A stretch of 64,000 nucleotides of DNA, taken from NCBI GenBank assembly GCA_000727475.1, contig KL647315.1, positions 1,575,069 to 1,639,068 on the forward strand, written 5' to 3'. The stretch is from Sarcocystis neurona. Taxonomy: Eukaryota; Apicomplexa; Conoidasida; Eucoccidiorida; Sarcocystidae. The notes beneath the pieces were generated by a model. The model was not told the origin of the DNA. It ran no database searches and saw nothing but the letters and a program-made list of their open reading frames with translations. Shown piece by piece: positions 29,801 through 42,200 of the stretch (position 1 is the first letter of the stretch; every line of letters begins with the position of its first letter). Position numbers and translations under genes: made by a program.

Positions 29801-32559
29801 ACATTAAAACAGCCACCACCACTGTGGACAGGAAAAAACGGTACGGTTCTTTCCTTCGTAGATATAGAAAACTGAGAGGCGGGCCGCGCAACAGCTCAGC
29901 AGGAGGAAGAGGAGGGTATGCAGCAGCACAGAGTCGGCAAAAAAGGAGGAACATACGTAGGCCGCACGACCGAACTCCGCAGCGCAACCGCAGCAGCGTT
30001 ACCGGGCCACAAGGGCAGTTGACGCGCGTCGTCTAGCACCAGCACGTTTATCACACCGCAGCAGCAGCAGCAGTGTCAAGAGAAAAGCAGCAGCAGTAGC
30101 GGCACCTTCAGCAGCAGCAGCAGCAATGACAACAACGGGGCAGCAGCAGCAGCAGCGTTTCCAGCGGCAGCAGTGCCAACAGGAAAGCAGCAGCAGCAGC
30201 AGAAGCGTTTTTAGCAGCAGCAGCAGCAGTGGCAACAGAGGAGCAACAGCAAGTCTCACTCTCTCGCAGCGACAACAAACCGGTAGCAGCTCCGTCGTAC
30301 ACGGCAGCAACAACACGTCGGTATCTACGAGTAGCAGCACAAGTGTGTAACGTCGGAGAAAGTAGGTCTCTCAAGCAGCTACATGGCCGCATGCAGCAGC
30401 GGCAGTAGCCAGGCGCAACCGGGACTGCCCACGCAGCTGCGGAATTAACGGAGACAGATGAGGAGCCAACGCACCTGCGCCCACGGCAGCAACACGAACA
30501 GGAACGGAAACAGCAGCAGCGAATTCAGCCGCAGCACCCGCTTGGTCTGCTCCCACTACGGTCGCTGCAGCACGAATGAAAAAGCAGCACCTGGCAGTAC
30601 AAGCACTCTCAGTCACACCACGACTGCTACTGCACCAGCAGCAGCAGTACGTTTGTAAGCAGCAACCGCACACGCGGGTGCGCAGAGGAGCAACAACAGC
30701 GGGACGTCTGAAAACAGCGCGACTGTCTGTAGACTGCCGTGAGAGGATCACTTCCTCCTGGAGCAGCAGACGCATCAGCTGCAGGAGCTGCGTATCGAGC
30801 AGCAGGACTACTTAGAGCAGCAGCTGCTATGTACGCAGCAGCAGCGGCTGCACGAACAGGAGCAGCAACTACAGCAGCAATGGCTGCCCTCAAAGCCTGC
30901 AACAGGGGCGCGAACAACCACTTCCAAAAGTGAAGAGGATCGTAGAGCACATAACGTGGAACAGAAACGGCGAGCGGCAGCACCTCTTTTTGGAGCGCTA
31001 GTCCAGGGAGCAGCGGCAGGGAGGCAGCAGCAGGAGCTGCACCGCCAAGAGAAAGAAGTGAAAACGCACACCGCGCCTCCCTCACGCATCAGGAGGAAAA
31101 TAATCATCGAAAATACGTGAGGGTTTACTCCTCCACACAGCGAGAATACCGAAGAAGAAGAAGCAGCAGCAGCACAAACAGCAGCGCAAGACCAGGAACG
31201 CAGGGAGCAACAACTCGAGATATGTGCGCACCAGAAGCATCGCTGGAAACAGCAGCAAGAACCAACATGGCAACAGCAGCAGCAGCGGGGACGTTATTGC
31301 AGTGAGAACTGTTACAGCGCGAAGAAATGACTGCGTCGCGTATACAGCAGCTGCTCCCGTGGCAGCAGCAGCGGCCCACATACACCAGGAGCAACACAAG
31401 AAGATCACCAGCGGCAGAAATAGCGGCAGGCGGGAGTTGTAGGTATGGGGGCCTCCTCTTTATCAGTATGTAGTCTTCTGCCTTGAGGATGGTAGACGTG
31501 CTTCCACCAGACTTTCTTACTCAAGCAGATACCTGCCTTATTCACTATGGGAAAAACTGCGCTGCATGCGTGGATACAGGGTCTTCATGTACGTCTTCAC
31601 ACACTGGTGCGAGGCAGTGAATACGCGTCCTTTTGGCCCCTCCTGCTGCAGCAACAAGCAACCGCAGTAGCAGGCAGACAGCAGCAGCAGACACGCAGCA
31701 GCAAACGCATGCAACTTCGACAGCAGAAGTAGTGGCTGCAACGGCATTAGGTGCAGCAGCAGGGGAGTGTGCGACAGGAGCAGCAGATCTAGCACCAGAG
31801 GAAGCCGCTACAGGAGCAAGAGGGGCGGCCGCAGGAGAAGAGGTCGCAGTGGTACCAGCAGTTCTGTTAGGCCACGCAAGGCTGGGAGTCTGTGCAGCAC
31901 GTGTGATAACGCAGAGGCAGCAGCAGGAGCTGCAGCAGCACGAGATGACGCAGTGTTCGTGGCGGCAGCACAGCGTGTTGCTGTAGCCGGAGGTTCTGGG
32001 GCAGCAAACGAGAGAGAGACCACCAGCACGCGTAGCAGCGCCAAGCGCAGCAGAGATACAGCGTCACCAGGAGGGAAACGTGTCGCCTTGCAAGCGCACC
32101 ACGACGAGCAGCAGCACACGTGTAAACAGCAGCGGCAACGGCAACAGCAAAGTTAAGAATAGCAGCTTCAGCAGCCGCTTCAAGCAGAGCAGCAGCAACA
32201 ACACCCGCAGCAGGAGGAGCACTCTGCAGCAGCAGTACTGCGTCTTCGCCAGTGGCAGGAGCGAAACGAGGACGTCAGGAGCAGCAGCAGTTCACGCAGC
32301 AAGAACTGCTGCTGCAGCGGCAGCACTGGCAAACGCAGCACAAGTTCTCGCCCTCCACGAAAAGACGCCGCAGTGAAGGAGAGACAACACTGCAGTTTTC
32401 TCTCTATTCCTCTCTTCCTTCCTCAGCAGCAACAGCAACACAGCACAGAGAAAGAGTCGTCTTCTCTACAGCAACACTTTCGTAGCAGCAGCAACTGCTG
32501 CTTGCGCTTCTCCGCCCAATAGCTGCACAGCAGCAGCAGCGCCACCGACAGGTCATGCC

Positions 32560-34130
32560 CCCTGCTGTCCTACTGATGATGTCACACTTTCTTGTTTCTG
32601 CATGTGGAGCCGCACGCATACGGGTATGTGTAGTATGTACGATACACGTCTTTCTTCGTCCTCCACTTCTTCTTGTCCCTCCTCCGTCTTTCCTCTTCCT
32701 CCCTCCCCTGTTTCAAATCTCCCCTCTTCAGCTCGCAGTGTTCTTCGCCTCCGGCACGTAGGTAGAGGAAGCATCTCCTTCGTCTTCTTCTTCTGTGGAG
32801 AGCTCTTTTGTCTCGCATGCAACTGGGCTACCCGTAGGAGAGAGAGAGGCGGCTCAATATCAGCAGCAGCGGTGGCGGCTCGGGTAGCAGCAGCAGCAGC
32901 AGCACATGCGCGCAGAGGCGCAGCACACCACCGGCAGCGACGCCAGAGGCGCGCAGGTTTTCTTTTCACCAGCGAAGCAGCTGTGAAACGGCTGGGAAGG
33001 CAAGTAAGATAGCAGCAGACTTCTTCTCCTGATGCATGTAAGAGGTTTTTACTTCCCTCCTCTGCTGCCGTGAACGCCCGCGCGCGGCGGAGCGGCGGTC
33101 CCGCTCGGCTCGCCCGGCGTGTGTCTGGGAGCATTAAAACTTCACGCGCCGTGAAGAACTCGTCTTCCTTCAAATTTCCCTCATGAATCCTCTGCCAAAC
33201 GTCTGGTGTGTCTGTCTCTTTCTCTCTTTTTTTCTGTGTGTCTGTCTGAATCCACTTCTCTCGCGGCCGCCGCTTGTCGGCAGACGGGGAAAAGCCGCGT
33301 TCCGTTCCGCCGGCTTCTCCCGTCCGTTTCTTCTTCCGCCCGATGTTGTGTCTCCCTGACCGTCTTTTCCTGACTTTCACGTCTCTCCCGCCTTTTCTCT
33401 GCGTTCTTCTCAGTTCCCTCTAACGTCGATTTTTGACTTGTCTTGGCCACTGACGACGCGCCGCCCTTCGCCCGGGGGCCCTGTGCCGTGCAGAAGTCGC
33501 GCTTTCTGCGCGGCCAGCCCCCGCCCGCAGTTTTATTTCTTTGTCTCTCTGCGGAAGTCGAGAAAAAACTCGATTTTACGCGGACTTCTCTGTCTCTGGC
33601 GACACACGCTTCCTCGGTCCTCCCACCCTTCCCGTGCCGGGCAGAAGAAAAAGTTCTTCTGCTTTCCACGGGGCTCACGACACCTCCTCCTTTGAAAAGC
33701 CCTCGCAAACAAAATCTTCTCCTTTCTCGCCTTCCGCCCAAGAGCGGACGACAAGTCTCCGCACGAGTGCCTGAGCCTCTGCCGCTCGACGACCTCTCCA
33801 GGGAAATACTCTCCGCGTCTGCTCAGAAGCAAGCGTCTTCATTTTCTACACATTTCTCTTTAGCAAGCAAATCCGCCTCTCTATGTATCCGCGTCTGCCT
33901 TTACGTATGCAAACATATTATATGTGCGGATATGTAGAGACTTGCAGTTTAGCCGTGTAGGCGATGGGAAAAACAGAAAAGCTGCTTTTCAAAGGATGAA
34001 AAGCGCTGGGGGGACAGTCATTTCCTTCTCCCTTTTCTCCGTAAACTCCTCCATCATCGTCTCTGTAGAGATCCACAGACATTTTCCTTCTCTCTGCGCA
34101 TGCAAGTCGATATGCGCAGTGAATTTTTAT
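32560..34130. other. Low-repeat, pyrimidine-rich island, function unknown
   Basis: The most complex stretch between the two genes. About 33040-33900 is C/T-rich on the + strand and resembles in composition the leader before CDPK1. Frames include minus 32553-33380 (275 codons, Arg/Lys/Glu-rich) and plus 33443-33937 (164 codons). Neither shows a known domain. A 5' region for the following gene is a reasonable guess but not demonstrated. Confidence 0.3.
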
Positions 34131-34439
34131 ACTTAACATATATATACGTGTACATGAACCACCGGATAAATTTATGAAGCTTTCTGTCTCTCGCGATGTA
34201 TGCGCCTAGAGGCGCGCAGTGAATTCTCAGATTTGAAAACATATACATATATATATATATAGGTGTGTGCATATGTTTATATATGTGCAATGTGGGCATG
34301 CAGATGTAGTTCTGGCGGGCATGTAGGTCTTGTCCTTGAACTTTGATTTATTTACTTTTTGTCGTCGAAGAAGTTGCATACCTCGCTTTCTCTCTTCTTC
34401 CACGTCGACGCACGGAGGAGGCACAGGACAAACAAATAG

Positions 34440-36300
34440 GCCGAAGAAAAAGAAGAAGAGGACGGTTGACGCCTGCTGCAACTTCTTCTGCTCCTGCTGC
34501 TGTTGTGCCCGCTGCCTTCCCACGTACACAGTCGTTTACTGCTGCTTTTGGCCGCAGCAGATATACTGCCCCTGCTGCTGCACGTCAGAGAGTCGGTTTT
34601 CTTCCCCTTCCTCTCCTATCCCTTCCGCTTCTGCGTCTCTACCTTTTTGTATGTGTGTGTCTCTCTCTCTGACTTCCCTCTGCTGCTTGGTTGTTGCTGC
34701 TTCTGCTGCAGCTGCATCAGCGTCTGTTGCTACTGGCGCTGCTGCGGCGGCCGCAGCTCTAGCTCCTGCGATTTGTTCTTGCTTTGCTCGCGCTTCTGCT
34801 TCGTCGTCCTTTTCTTGGTTGATTTGCTGCTGCTGCTGTTCATTTTCCCACCTCCGGCCGTTTGGGTATCGCTGCTGCTGCGTTCTGCTGCACCTGCTGC
34901 TGCTGCTGCTGACGTGCTGCTCTCACATTTGGTGCTGCTGCTGCTGCTTCTTCGGGTTCCACGTGCCTTGTGCTGCTGCTGTTGCTGCTGCAGCAAATTT
35001 TGCTGCCTGCCGCCGCTTCAGCTGCTGCGTCTCGACACGAGAAGCCCTGGCCGCACGCAAATTTGGAGAAGGAGAGACACTGCTGCTGCTGCTCTAGCAG
35101 TTGCTGCTGCTTCTCCTCCTCCGTCCCGTCCTCTGTCTTCTCGTCGTCTGCTGCAGACGCTGCTGCTTTCGCGCCTCTTCTGTTGCTGCTGCTGCTGCTT
35201 TTTCTCGTCCGCTTTTCGGGCGTTGCCCCCCTTGAGAAGTTGCAGCGACCGCAGCACAACGGCAGCATCCGCAAGATCAGCAGCGGCAGCAGGAAGAAGA
35301 ACACCAGGCACAGATCGAACAGCAGCAGCACCAGCAGGAAGAGCAGCAGCAGCAGGATTCACAGAGCCGGCAGCAGGAGCAGGAGCCGGATGGGCAGTGG
35401 CAGGAAGAAGTACAGTAACAGCAGCAGGTTCTCTGCGGCAGCGGCAGATTGAGTAGCGAAGACAGAGGAAGTCACAGACGTTGAAGCAGCAGCCAACAAG
35501 CTTTACGAGGGGAGCAGCAAATCAAGAAGCAAGAGCAGCAGCGCGAGCAGCGGCGCGAGCAGCGGCGCGAAGGAAGCAGCTGCAGGAGAAACCGCAACCT
35601 CAACAGCGTCCAGGGAAGCAGCAGCACCAGCAGCCAGAGAAACAGCAGCCAGAGAAACAGCAGCAGCCACAGCGGCAGCAGCCAGAAAAGCAGAAGACAG
35701 AGAAGCAGCAGCAGCAGCCAGAGAAGCAGCAGCAGCAGAAGAGGCGAAGAAGGGAAAGGAGGAAGGAGACGAGAAGCTGCAGCAGCCGGAGCGAGACACG
35801 AGAGGCCGCGGCGCGAAGAGCGGCAGCAGCCACAGCAGCACCAGGCGCGAAGAGAGAGAGCAGCAGGAACAGCAGCAACACGTGGGCGAGTAGAAAAAGG
35901 CAGCAGTCGCCCCGAGAAAAGAAACTGCAGCGGAAGCGCAGCAGCAGGAGAGCAGATTAGGAGAAGGAAGGAGAGCAGCAGCAACAGCAGAAAATCGGCT
36001 GTCGTTCTTTGTTGCCCGCCCGCGCGCAACGGGAGTATGTAGCAGCATGCCGCAGCAGCAGCGAGAAGAGAGAAGTGTGCGTAGGTGGCATTCCGCAGCA
36101 GCAGAGGAGACGGAGGAGGAAGTGGCATTCCTCGCTGCAGCCGAAGCGGCTCCAGCAGCAGCAGGGCGGACAACAGGAAGAAGCGTAGCAGCAACAGCAG
36201 CAGCAGCAGGACTGCCAGCAGGAGGCAGCGGAGGAGCGGCAGCAGCCCCCAGAACAGCAGCAGCCGCACGAGCCGCAGCAGCAGCGCGAGAAGAAACACG
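34440..36300. repeat. CTG block running into a CAG block (inverted polarity)
   Basis: About 34440-35215 is CTG-rich on the + strand. After a short switch near 35220-35240 the same strand is CAG-rich through 36300 and beyond. The two arms are complementary at the triplet level. Long open frames on both strands here (for example minus 35472-36602, Leu-rich) follow from the triplet repeat having no stop codon in any frame. Confidence 0.75.
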
Positions 36301-39250
36301 AAGAGCAGCCGGGGCGTCGCAGGGGACGGCGAACAGAGCAGCAGCAGAAATTGATGCCTCAGGAGCAGCAAGAGGAGGAGGAGGACTGGCAGCTTGTGAA
36401 GCAGCAGCGCGAGAAAGAAGAGAAATACAAGAAAAAACTGCTGGTTCTCCTTTTGCCGCTGTGAGGGCTTCGTTTCTCTCAGGACTTGTGGGCCGTGCTG
36501 CAGCAGCAATAGCCGAGCAGCACCTAAGCGTGAAGGCAGGAAAAAACGAAGAAGATTTGCCGTTGCTGCTGCCGTCTCTGCAAAGAGGAGACGCGACAGC
36601 AACAGAGATAGAGTTTACTCAGTTTACTTTTCCCTTATCTGCTGCTGCTGCTCCTGCTCCTCCTCTTCCCTCTCTTGCTGCGCAACGTCCTGGTGTCGGT
36701 TCGCCGGGCAGTACCACGGGCTTCTCAACTGCAACACTGCAACAGCAGCAGAAGAAGCTAAAAAAGGTAAGTCCTGCTGCTGCTGCCCCTTCTTCCGGTG
36801 GACTGAGCCTCGGGGCCGCTGCTGCTGCTGCTGCCGACTCTTCCTTCCGCAGGCGTTCCTCGTCTCCGCCCCGCGGCGAGAGCAGCAGCGGGTGCGGCAC
36901 CAGCAGCAGCAGCCGTCCCGCAGAAGACAGCACCAGCAGCAGCGACTGTCGAAGCAGCACCAGCAGCCACCAGCGCCGAAGCCGAGGCAGCAGCAGCAGT
37001 TCTCCGAGGAGCAGCCGAAGCAGCGGTTTCCAGGGGAGCAACAGGGACGCTGCGTCCTGCGGGGAGAGCCCTGTGCAGTCCTGCAGCAGCAGCAGAGGCA
37101 GGAGAAGAAGACGAAGCAGCAGCAGCGGCAGCAGGAGATTTCGGAGAAGCAGGGGCCGCAGCAGAACGAGACGCAGCAGGAGGCTGGTCTCTAGCAGCAG
37201 GAGCGGCAGTCGTGACCTGCAGAGGAGCAGCAGCAGCAGCAGCAATTCTGACCTGGGCAGCAGCAGCAGCAGTTCTGGCCTTCACAGCAGCAGCAGCTCA
37301 CATTTGAGTAGCAGCTGCAGCAGCACGGGGTGGAGAAGCAGCAGCACGAGTAGTAGCGGGGGAAGCAGCAGCGACAAAAGGAGGAGACGACGTAGAAGGA
37401 GACGACGACGAAGACTACAGAGAAGCGGCCGTTGGCATGCGACAGCGCGACGCGGCCTCATAGTCGTTCAACACATCGCGACGGCAACTGCTGCCTCTTC
37501 TTCTTCGAGCCGGTCGCCGTTAACTTCTTCCTTGGCCTCTCCTCCGCGCTTTTCTTTTTCTTCCACTTCCTGCTCCCTTGCGTCCCTCACCGCAGCCTAC
37601 GCAGCTTCTTCTCTGTTCGCCTCTGGGGGAGGCCTGGCGGCCTGCGCCGGCAACCGAGCTGCCTGCCCGGCGAACGGCAGCAGCGGCAGCGACCGCAGCA
37701 GCGACAGCAGCAGACGCTACTGTAGCCGGGGGAGCAGCAGCGGCGGCAGTCCCGGCCTCTACAGCCGAGGAAGAAGCGAACGCTTCAACAGCAGCAGCTG
37801 CGGTAGACCGGGCGGCGGCTCTTTTTTCTCCGCCAGTCGCGGCAGCGGCAGCTGTGGAAGGCGCTCGTTGCGGGGAATGGCGCTGCTGCACCACGAGCAG
37901 GAAGAGGGACAACTGCAGCAGCAGACAGCAGCAGCAGTAACTGCTGCTCGAAGTTCACGTTTCTCGCTCTCTCCTGGGTCACCTGCTGCTGCGGCTCCTG
38001 CAGCAGTACCCGGTTTTGCTGCGGCTGCCACTCCGTCCGCGGCGCCTGCTGCAGGCCTTGCTGCTTCCTCCGCTGCTGCTTCTTCTGCTGTTGCTTCCTT
38101 TTCCTCCACTTTCTCTTCCCCATCGTCCTCGAAGCGGCGTGCTGCTCTCTCTTTCTCTGCTGCTGCTCCTCCTGCTGCTCCGGATCTGCTGCGGCACGGG
38201 CCTCACGACCGCGGCGAGGAGCGCGACGGCGGGCTGGAGGCCGACCTCGCAGCAGCGCTGCTGCTACCGACAAAACAGCAGCAGCAAGAGGAGGAGAATG
38301 AGGAAGTGCTAGGCACAGCAGGAGCAGCGACGAGGAGGAGAAGAAGCAGAGTTTTGTTGCCCTCTGCTGCCTCAGAGATGCAGCTCTGTGCGACAGTCTC
38401 TCGCTTCACAGACATTCGGATGAAAGCTGCTGCTGCTGACTCTGGTGCTGCTGCTTTTGCTGCGTGTGCTGCTGGTCCTGCTGGTGCTGGTGCTGCTGCT
38501 TCTTCTCGTCTTTTGCCTCTTCCTTGGCATCCTGCATCCCCTTCTGCTGCTGCTTCTTCCTCCTCCTCGTCCGAGTTTGCTGCTGCTGCTGGTTCGTGGA
38601 GAGCACGAGGCGCCGCTGCTGTGACAGCAGCCGACAGTCACGTTGGAGAAAACGCAGCAGCAGAAGACAGAGCCATGAGTTCCGCGTTTTCTCTTTCTTC
38701 ACCTTCGTCGCCTAATTCCACCTTTTCGGCCCGAGGGGCTGCTGCTGCTGCTCCAAAGGGAGGAAGAGGAGGAAAGGTCACAAGCAGCGGGCCGCCTTGC
38801 AGCCCCGACGCTGCTGTTGCTTCTGCTGCTGCTGCTGCTCCAGCCCATTTTTCAAGAGCCGGAGGGGGGTCGCTGCCGCTGCTGCAGCCGTTTGACGAAG
38901 TGTCGACGGCGTCACCGGTGAGCAGCAGCGACAGCCGCAGAAACAGCAGCGGCAGCAGAAGAAGACGGGGAGGCGGCGCGGCTTCTGCGGGAGAAGAAAC
39001 ACTTGCCGGAGACAGCCGGGGTGTCCCTTCTTCCTTCTTCGGCGCTGCCCTGCTTCCTCAAGCCGAGCAGCAGCCGCAGCGACGCAGCGGAGGGCTGCTG
39101 CGGCGCGGCAGCAGCAGCAGCAGCGTCCTCGGTCGCACCGACGGTGCAACAGGAGCGGCAGCAGGAGCAGGAACAGGGGCAGGAGCAGCAGGAGGAGGAG
39201 AAGGAGCCCCAGGAGGAGGAAGAGGAGGAGGAAGTTTCAGCAGCCGCTTG
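36047..39250 (+). other. In-frame 5' extension of the TIP exon (coding status uncertain)
   Basis: The reading frame of the TIP-like exon stays open upstream to an ATG at 36047. The translation is low-complexity: Ala-rich, then a Ser/Arg-rich section (about 36840-37440) and more Ala/Ser. A good donor-like GTAAGT lies at 36764. An in-frame ATG with fair context (AGCCATGAG) is at 38675. CAG-type repeats keep frames open by themselves, so openness alone does not prove coding. The real start could be 36047, 38675, 39251 or a spliced upstream exon. Confidence 0.35.
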
Positions 39251-42200
39251 ATGCGCTCTCCCTTTGGAAGAGGATTTGCTGCTGCGTTGGTGGCGGTCCT
39301 GACTCTCCTGCTGCTGCTGTCTTTCTTTGTGACGCCGTTCTCTTCGCTACTGCTGCTGGACCTCTCGGTACCGCAGCAGAAGCATCAGCCGCACACGCTG
39401 CTGTCTGTGCTGCATGCTGTTTTTGGCCCGCAACATCGTCAGCACAAGGCAGGGCAGGCCGGCGGGGAGGCAGCAGCAGCTGCAGGCGACGGGGAAGGCG
39501 CAGAGACAGCAGCTGCTGCGGATGCCGAGGAAGGAGGAGAAGCGTCGGCGGCGGGACAAAAAGCTGCTGCTGCAGGCAACGGAGGAAAGGAGAAAGGGAA
39601 GAGCAACAAGAAGAAGCCGCAGCGGCGCCGCGTTGTTGTCACGCCGTCGCAGCAGCGTCTGCTGCACCAGAGACGTGTGGGGTACTCTGCTGCCGCGGCT
39701 TTTCCCGATGGCTCTGCAGAAGATCCGGCACTGCTCCTGCAGCAGACCCCCCCCCGCCGCAGAGACAGCAACAGCAGCAGCGAGAAACAGCAGCCACCAG
39801 CTGCAGCAGCGGCCGGCAACCCGGCAGGAAACGAAGGAGGAGAAGCAGGAGCAGCTGCCGGTGCTTCTTCGGCCGAGGGCACAGGCGGGGCTACTGCTGC
39901 TGCTGCAGACAAAACAGAGGGAACAACCTGGGTAGCACAGCTGGCTGATCCCTACACGCTGCTGCGTACTCTGCTGCGACCGCTGCGTCACTACTTCTTC
40001 CCTCCGGCTCCCGCTGCAGCTCCGGCTGACGGCCCGCAGCAGCAGCAGCACCTACCTGGGGCGCACAGCAGCGGCGATACTGGTGCAGCAGCAGGTCATC
40101 AGCAGATGGTTGTTGCGGCGGCGCCGAAGCCCCCGGGGGTGACTGTCTACTCCCGTCCCGTCGATCGAACGCTGCAGCAGCAGCAGCAGGAGGCAGCAGC
40201 ACGAGGACAGCAGCAGCAGCCTGCGCTGCCTCAGGCGGCGGCCCCGACGGCCACACAGCAGCAGCAGCTCTGGGGAGGTCCTGAGGGATGGAAAGGCGAA
40301 CTTGCTGCCTTCGTTGACTACGACGGAGATTCTCACATCGATATGATCTTCCTCACACGCCGTCCCACCACCAGCATCAGCAACAGCAGCAGCAGCAAGA
40401 GCAGCAGCAACAACAGGTATAACAGCAGAAACAGCGTCGTCGACGGAGAATCGTCGGCTGCTGTTGCTGCTGCTGCTGTTGCTACCTATCCACCGACGTC
40501 AAGCTTTGCTGCTGCCGGTACTGCTGCTGCAGCGTCCTCGTTGCCTTCGCCTGCTTCTGCTTCTTCTTCGATATCCGTGTACGCGTGGAGCCCGCCAGAA
40601 GAGGCGTTCCATCTACTCACGGAGACGGCAGTTCCTGCTGCCACAGAAGGGCTAATCGCCGTGGACTGGAGCGGCGATGGCCGAACAGATATTTTGGCTA
40701 TTTGTCGTGAAGCAAGAAGCGGCGATGCTGCTGCATCTGCTCAAAAGGAGGGGCGGCAGCTGCTGCTGAAGCGCCGTGCACGTGCGGAGCGACAGCAGCG
40801 GCGGGAGCACCGGCTGCTGCTGCTGCAGCAACTGGAAGGACAAGCGGAGCAGCTGCTGCTCGACGAGCCGCTTGACTTCCTCGCCGACGTCGAAGAAACA
40901 GCAGCAGCAGAAGGGCCGGCAGCAGGAGAAGCGACTGCAACAGAATTGCCAGCAGCAGACTTTTCGGCAGCAAGAGAAGAAGCAGCAGCAACAGACTTGT
41001 CGGTCGCAAGAGAAGAAGCGTCAGCAGTTGCGAACGCACGAGGAGAAGGCGCAGCGCGCAGACGCAGAGCAGCAGCGACAGGAGAAACAGGAGGAGCAGA
41101 GGACGAAGAGGAGGAGCAGCAGGGAACAGCACGAGATGCAGCAGCAGGTGGAGAAGGGCCGGCGAGAGAAGATGAAGGAAAAGCAACGGGTCGTCGCGTT
41201 CGGCAGCAGCAGAAGACGCCGGGAGCAGCAGCAGCGGGGAGCCAGAATGGAAGTGAGGAACAGCCGAGAGAAAGAGAGATCCGCATGCAGCAGCAGTGGG
41301 AAGGAAGAGCCGCTGCGGCTGCGGCAGGACGGCAGCAACTGCTGCAGCAGAAGAAGCAGCAGCTCTTCTTTGGCCTGAATAAGAGGAGAGAGGAGCAGCA
41401 GCAGCAGGTTAGGCGAGAACTGCTGCAGCAGGTGGAGGCACTCGAGCGGGACCAGCAGCGAGAAATCGCTGAAGCGATAGGAGCAGCAGCAGCAGCAAGG
41501 CAGCCGCAGCAGGTAGACGGAGGAGAAGAGAAAGAAGAAGAGAAAGAGGCAGCAGATAGGGGAGAGGAGGGAGGAGCAGCAGAGAGCGAAGGTGCTTTTG
41601 CTGCTGGTGCTGAGCCGCTTTATTACATAGTTGCATATATACAACGTCCTGACGGGGCGCTGGAGCAGGCGTGGAACTCTGTTGCTGCTGTTGATATGCT
41701 GCTGCAGCAGAGAGAGCAGGGACAGCAGCAGGAGGAGGAAGCTGCCCAGCAGCAGCTGCTGCTCCGCATGCACCGTCTCCGGTTGCTGCTTCTCCAGCAG
41801 CAACAACAGCTTCCACAACTGCAGCTGCGGGCAGGAGGAAGCAGCAGCAGCGCGGCGGAGGAAGGAGGAGCAACAGCAGCGGGTGATGTGCGTCCTGCGT
41901 CTCTGTTGCTGCTTCAACTGCAGCAGCAGAAGAAGCAGCAGCAGCAGGAGGAAGAAGAAGAGGAGAAGCAGCCGTCAAACCGAAGATCGGTGTCGGCGGA
42001 GGAGGAGCAGCAGCTGCTGCTTCAGCGGCTGCGGCTGCAGCACAAGACGCAGCAGCAGACGCAGCATCTGCAGGACGCGGAGCAGCAAGGAGGTGTATGG
42101 AAAGACGCGGTGGAAATAAAGCAGCCGTCACAGCAGCAGCAGCAGAGCGCGGAGGAGGAAGGAGCAAGTGAGAGAGAAGCGAACCGCGTTGCTGCTGCTG

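Larger units (their letters stand above)
21288..36046. other. 14.8-kb stretch without a recognisable gene
   Basis: The first few hundred bases are probably the CDPK1 3' untranslated region. After that come TA/TATG microsatellites (about 21800-23330), CAG-rich DNA (23380-24880), CTG-rich DNA (25010-25450), a (GT)n run (26380-26407), CAG (26720-26880), CTG (27000-27540), a degenerate GTA/GCA block (27870-28440), a low-repeat island (28850-29800), CAG (29890-32550), a second low-repeat island (32560-34130), CTG (34440-35215) and CAG (35240-36046). Frames of 60-376 codons occur on both strands, but every one I read is either low-complexity or unrecognisable. Confidence 0.6.

Noticed and set aside
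35472..36602. 376-codon Leu-rich minus-strand frame
   Set aside because: It is the complement of CAG triplets, which have no stop in any frame. There is no domain or conserved motif.
36840..37440. Ser/Arg-rich stretch resembling an SR splicing factor
   Set aside because: No RNA-recognition motif is nearby, and the Ser runs derive from AGC triplets.
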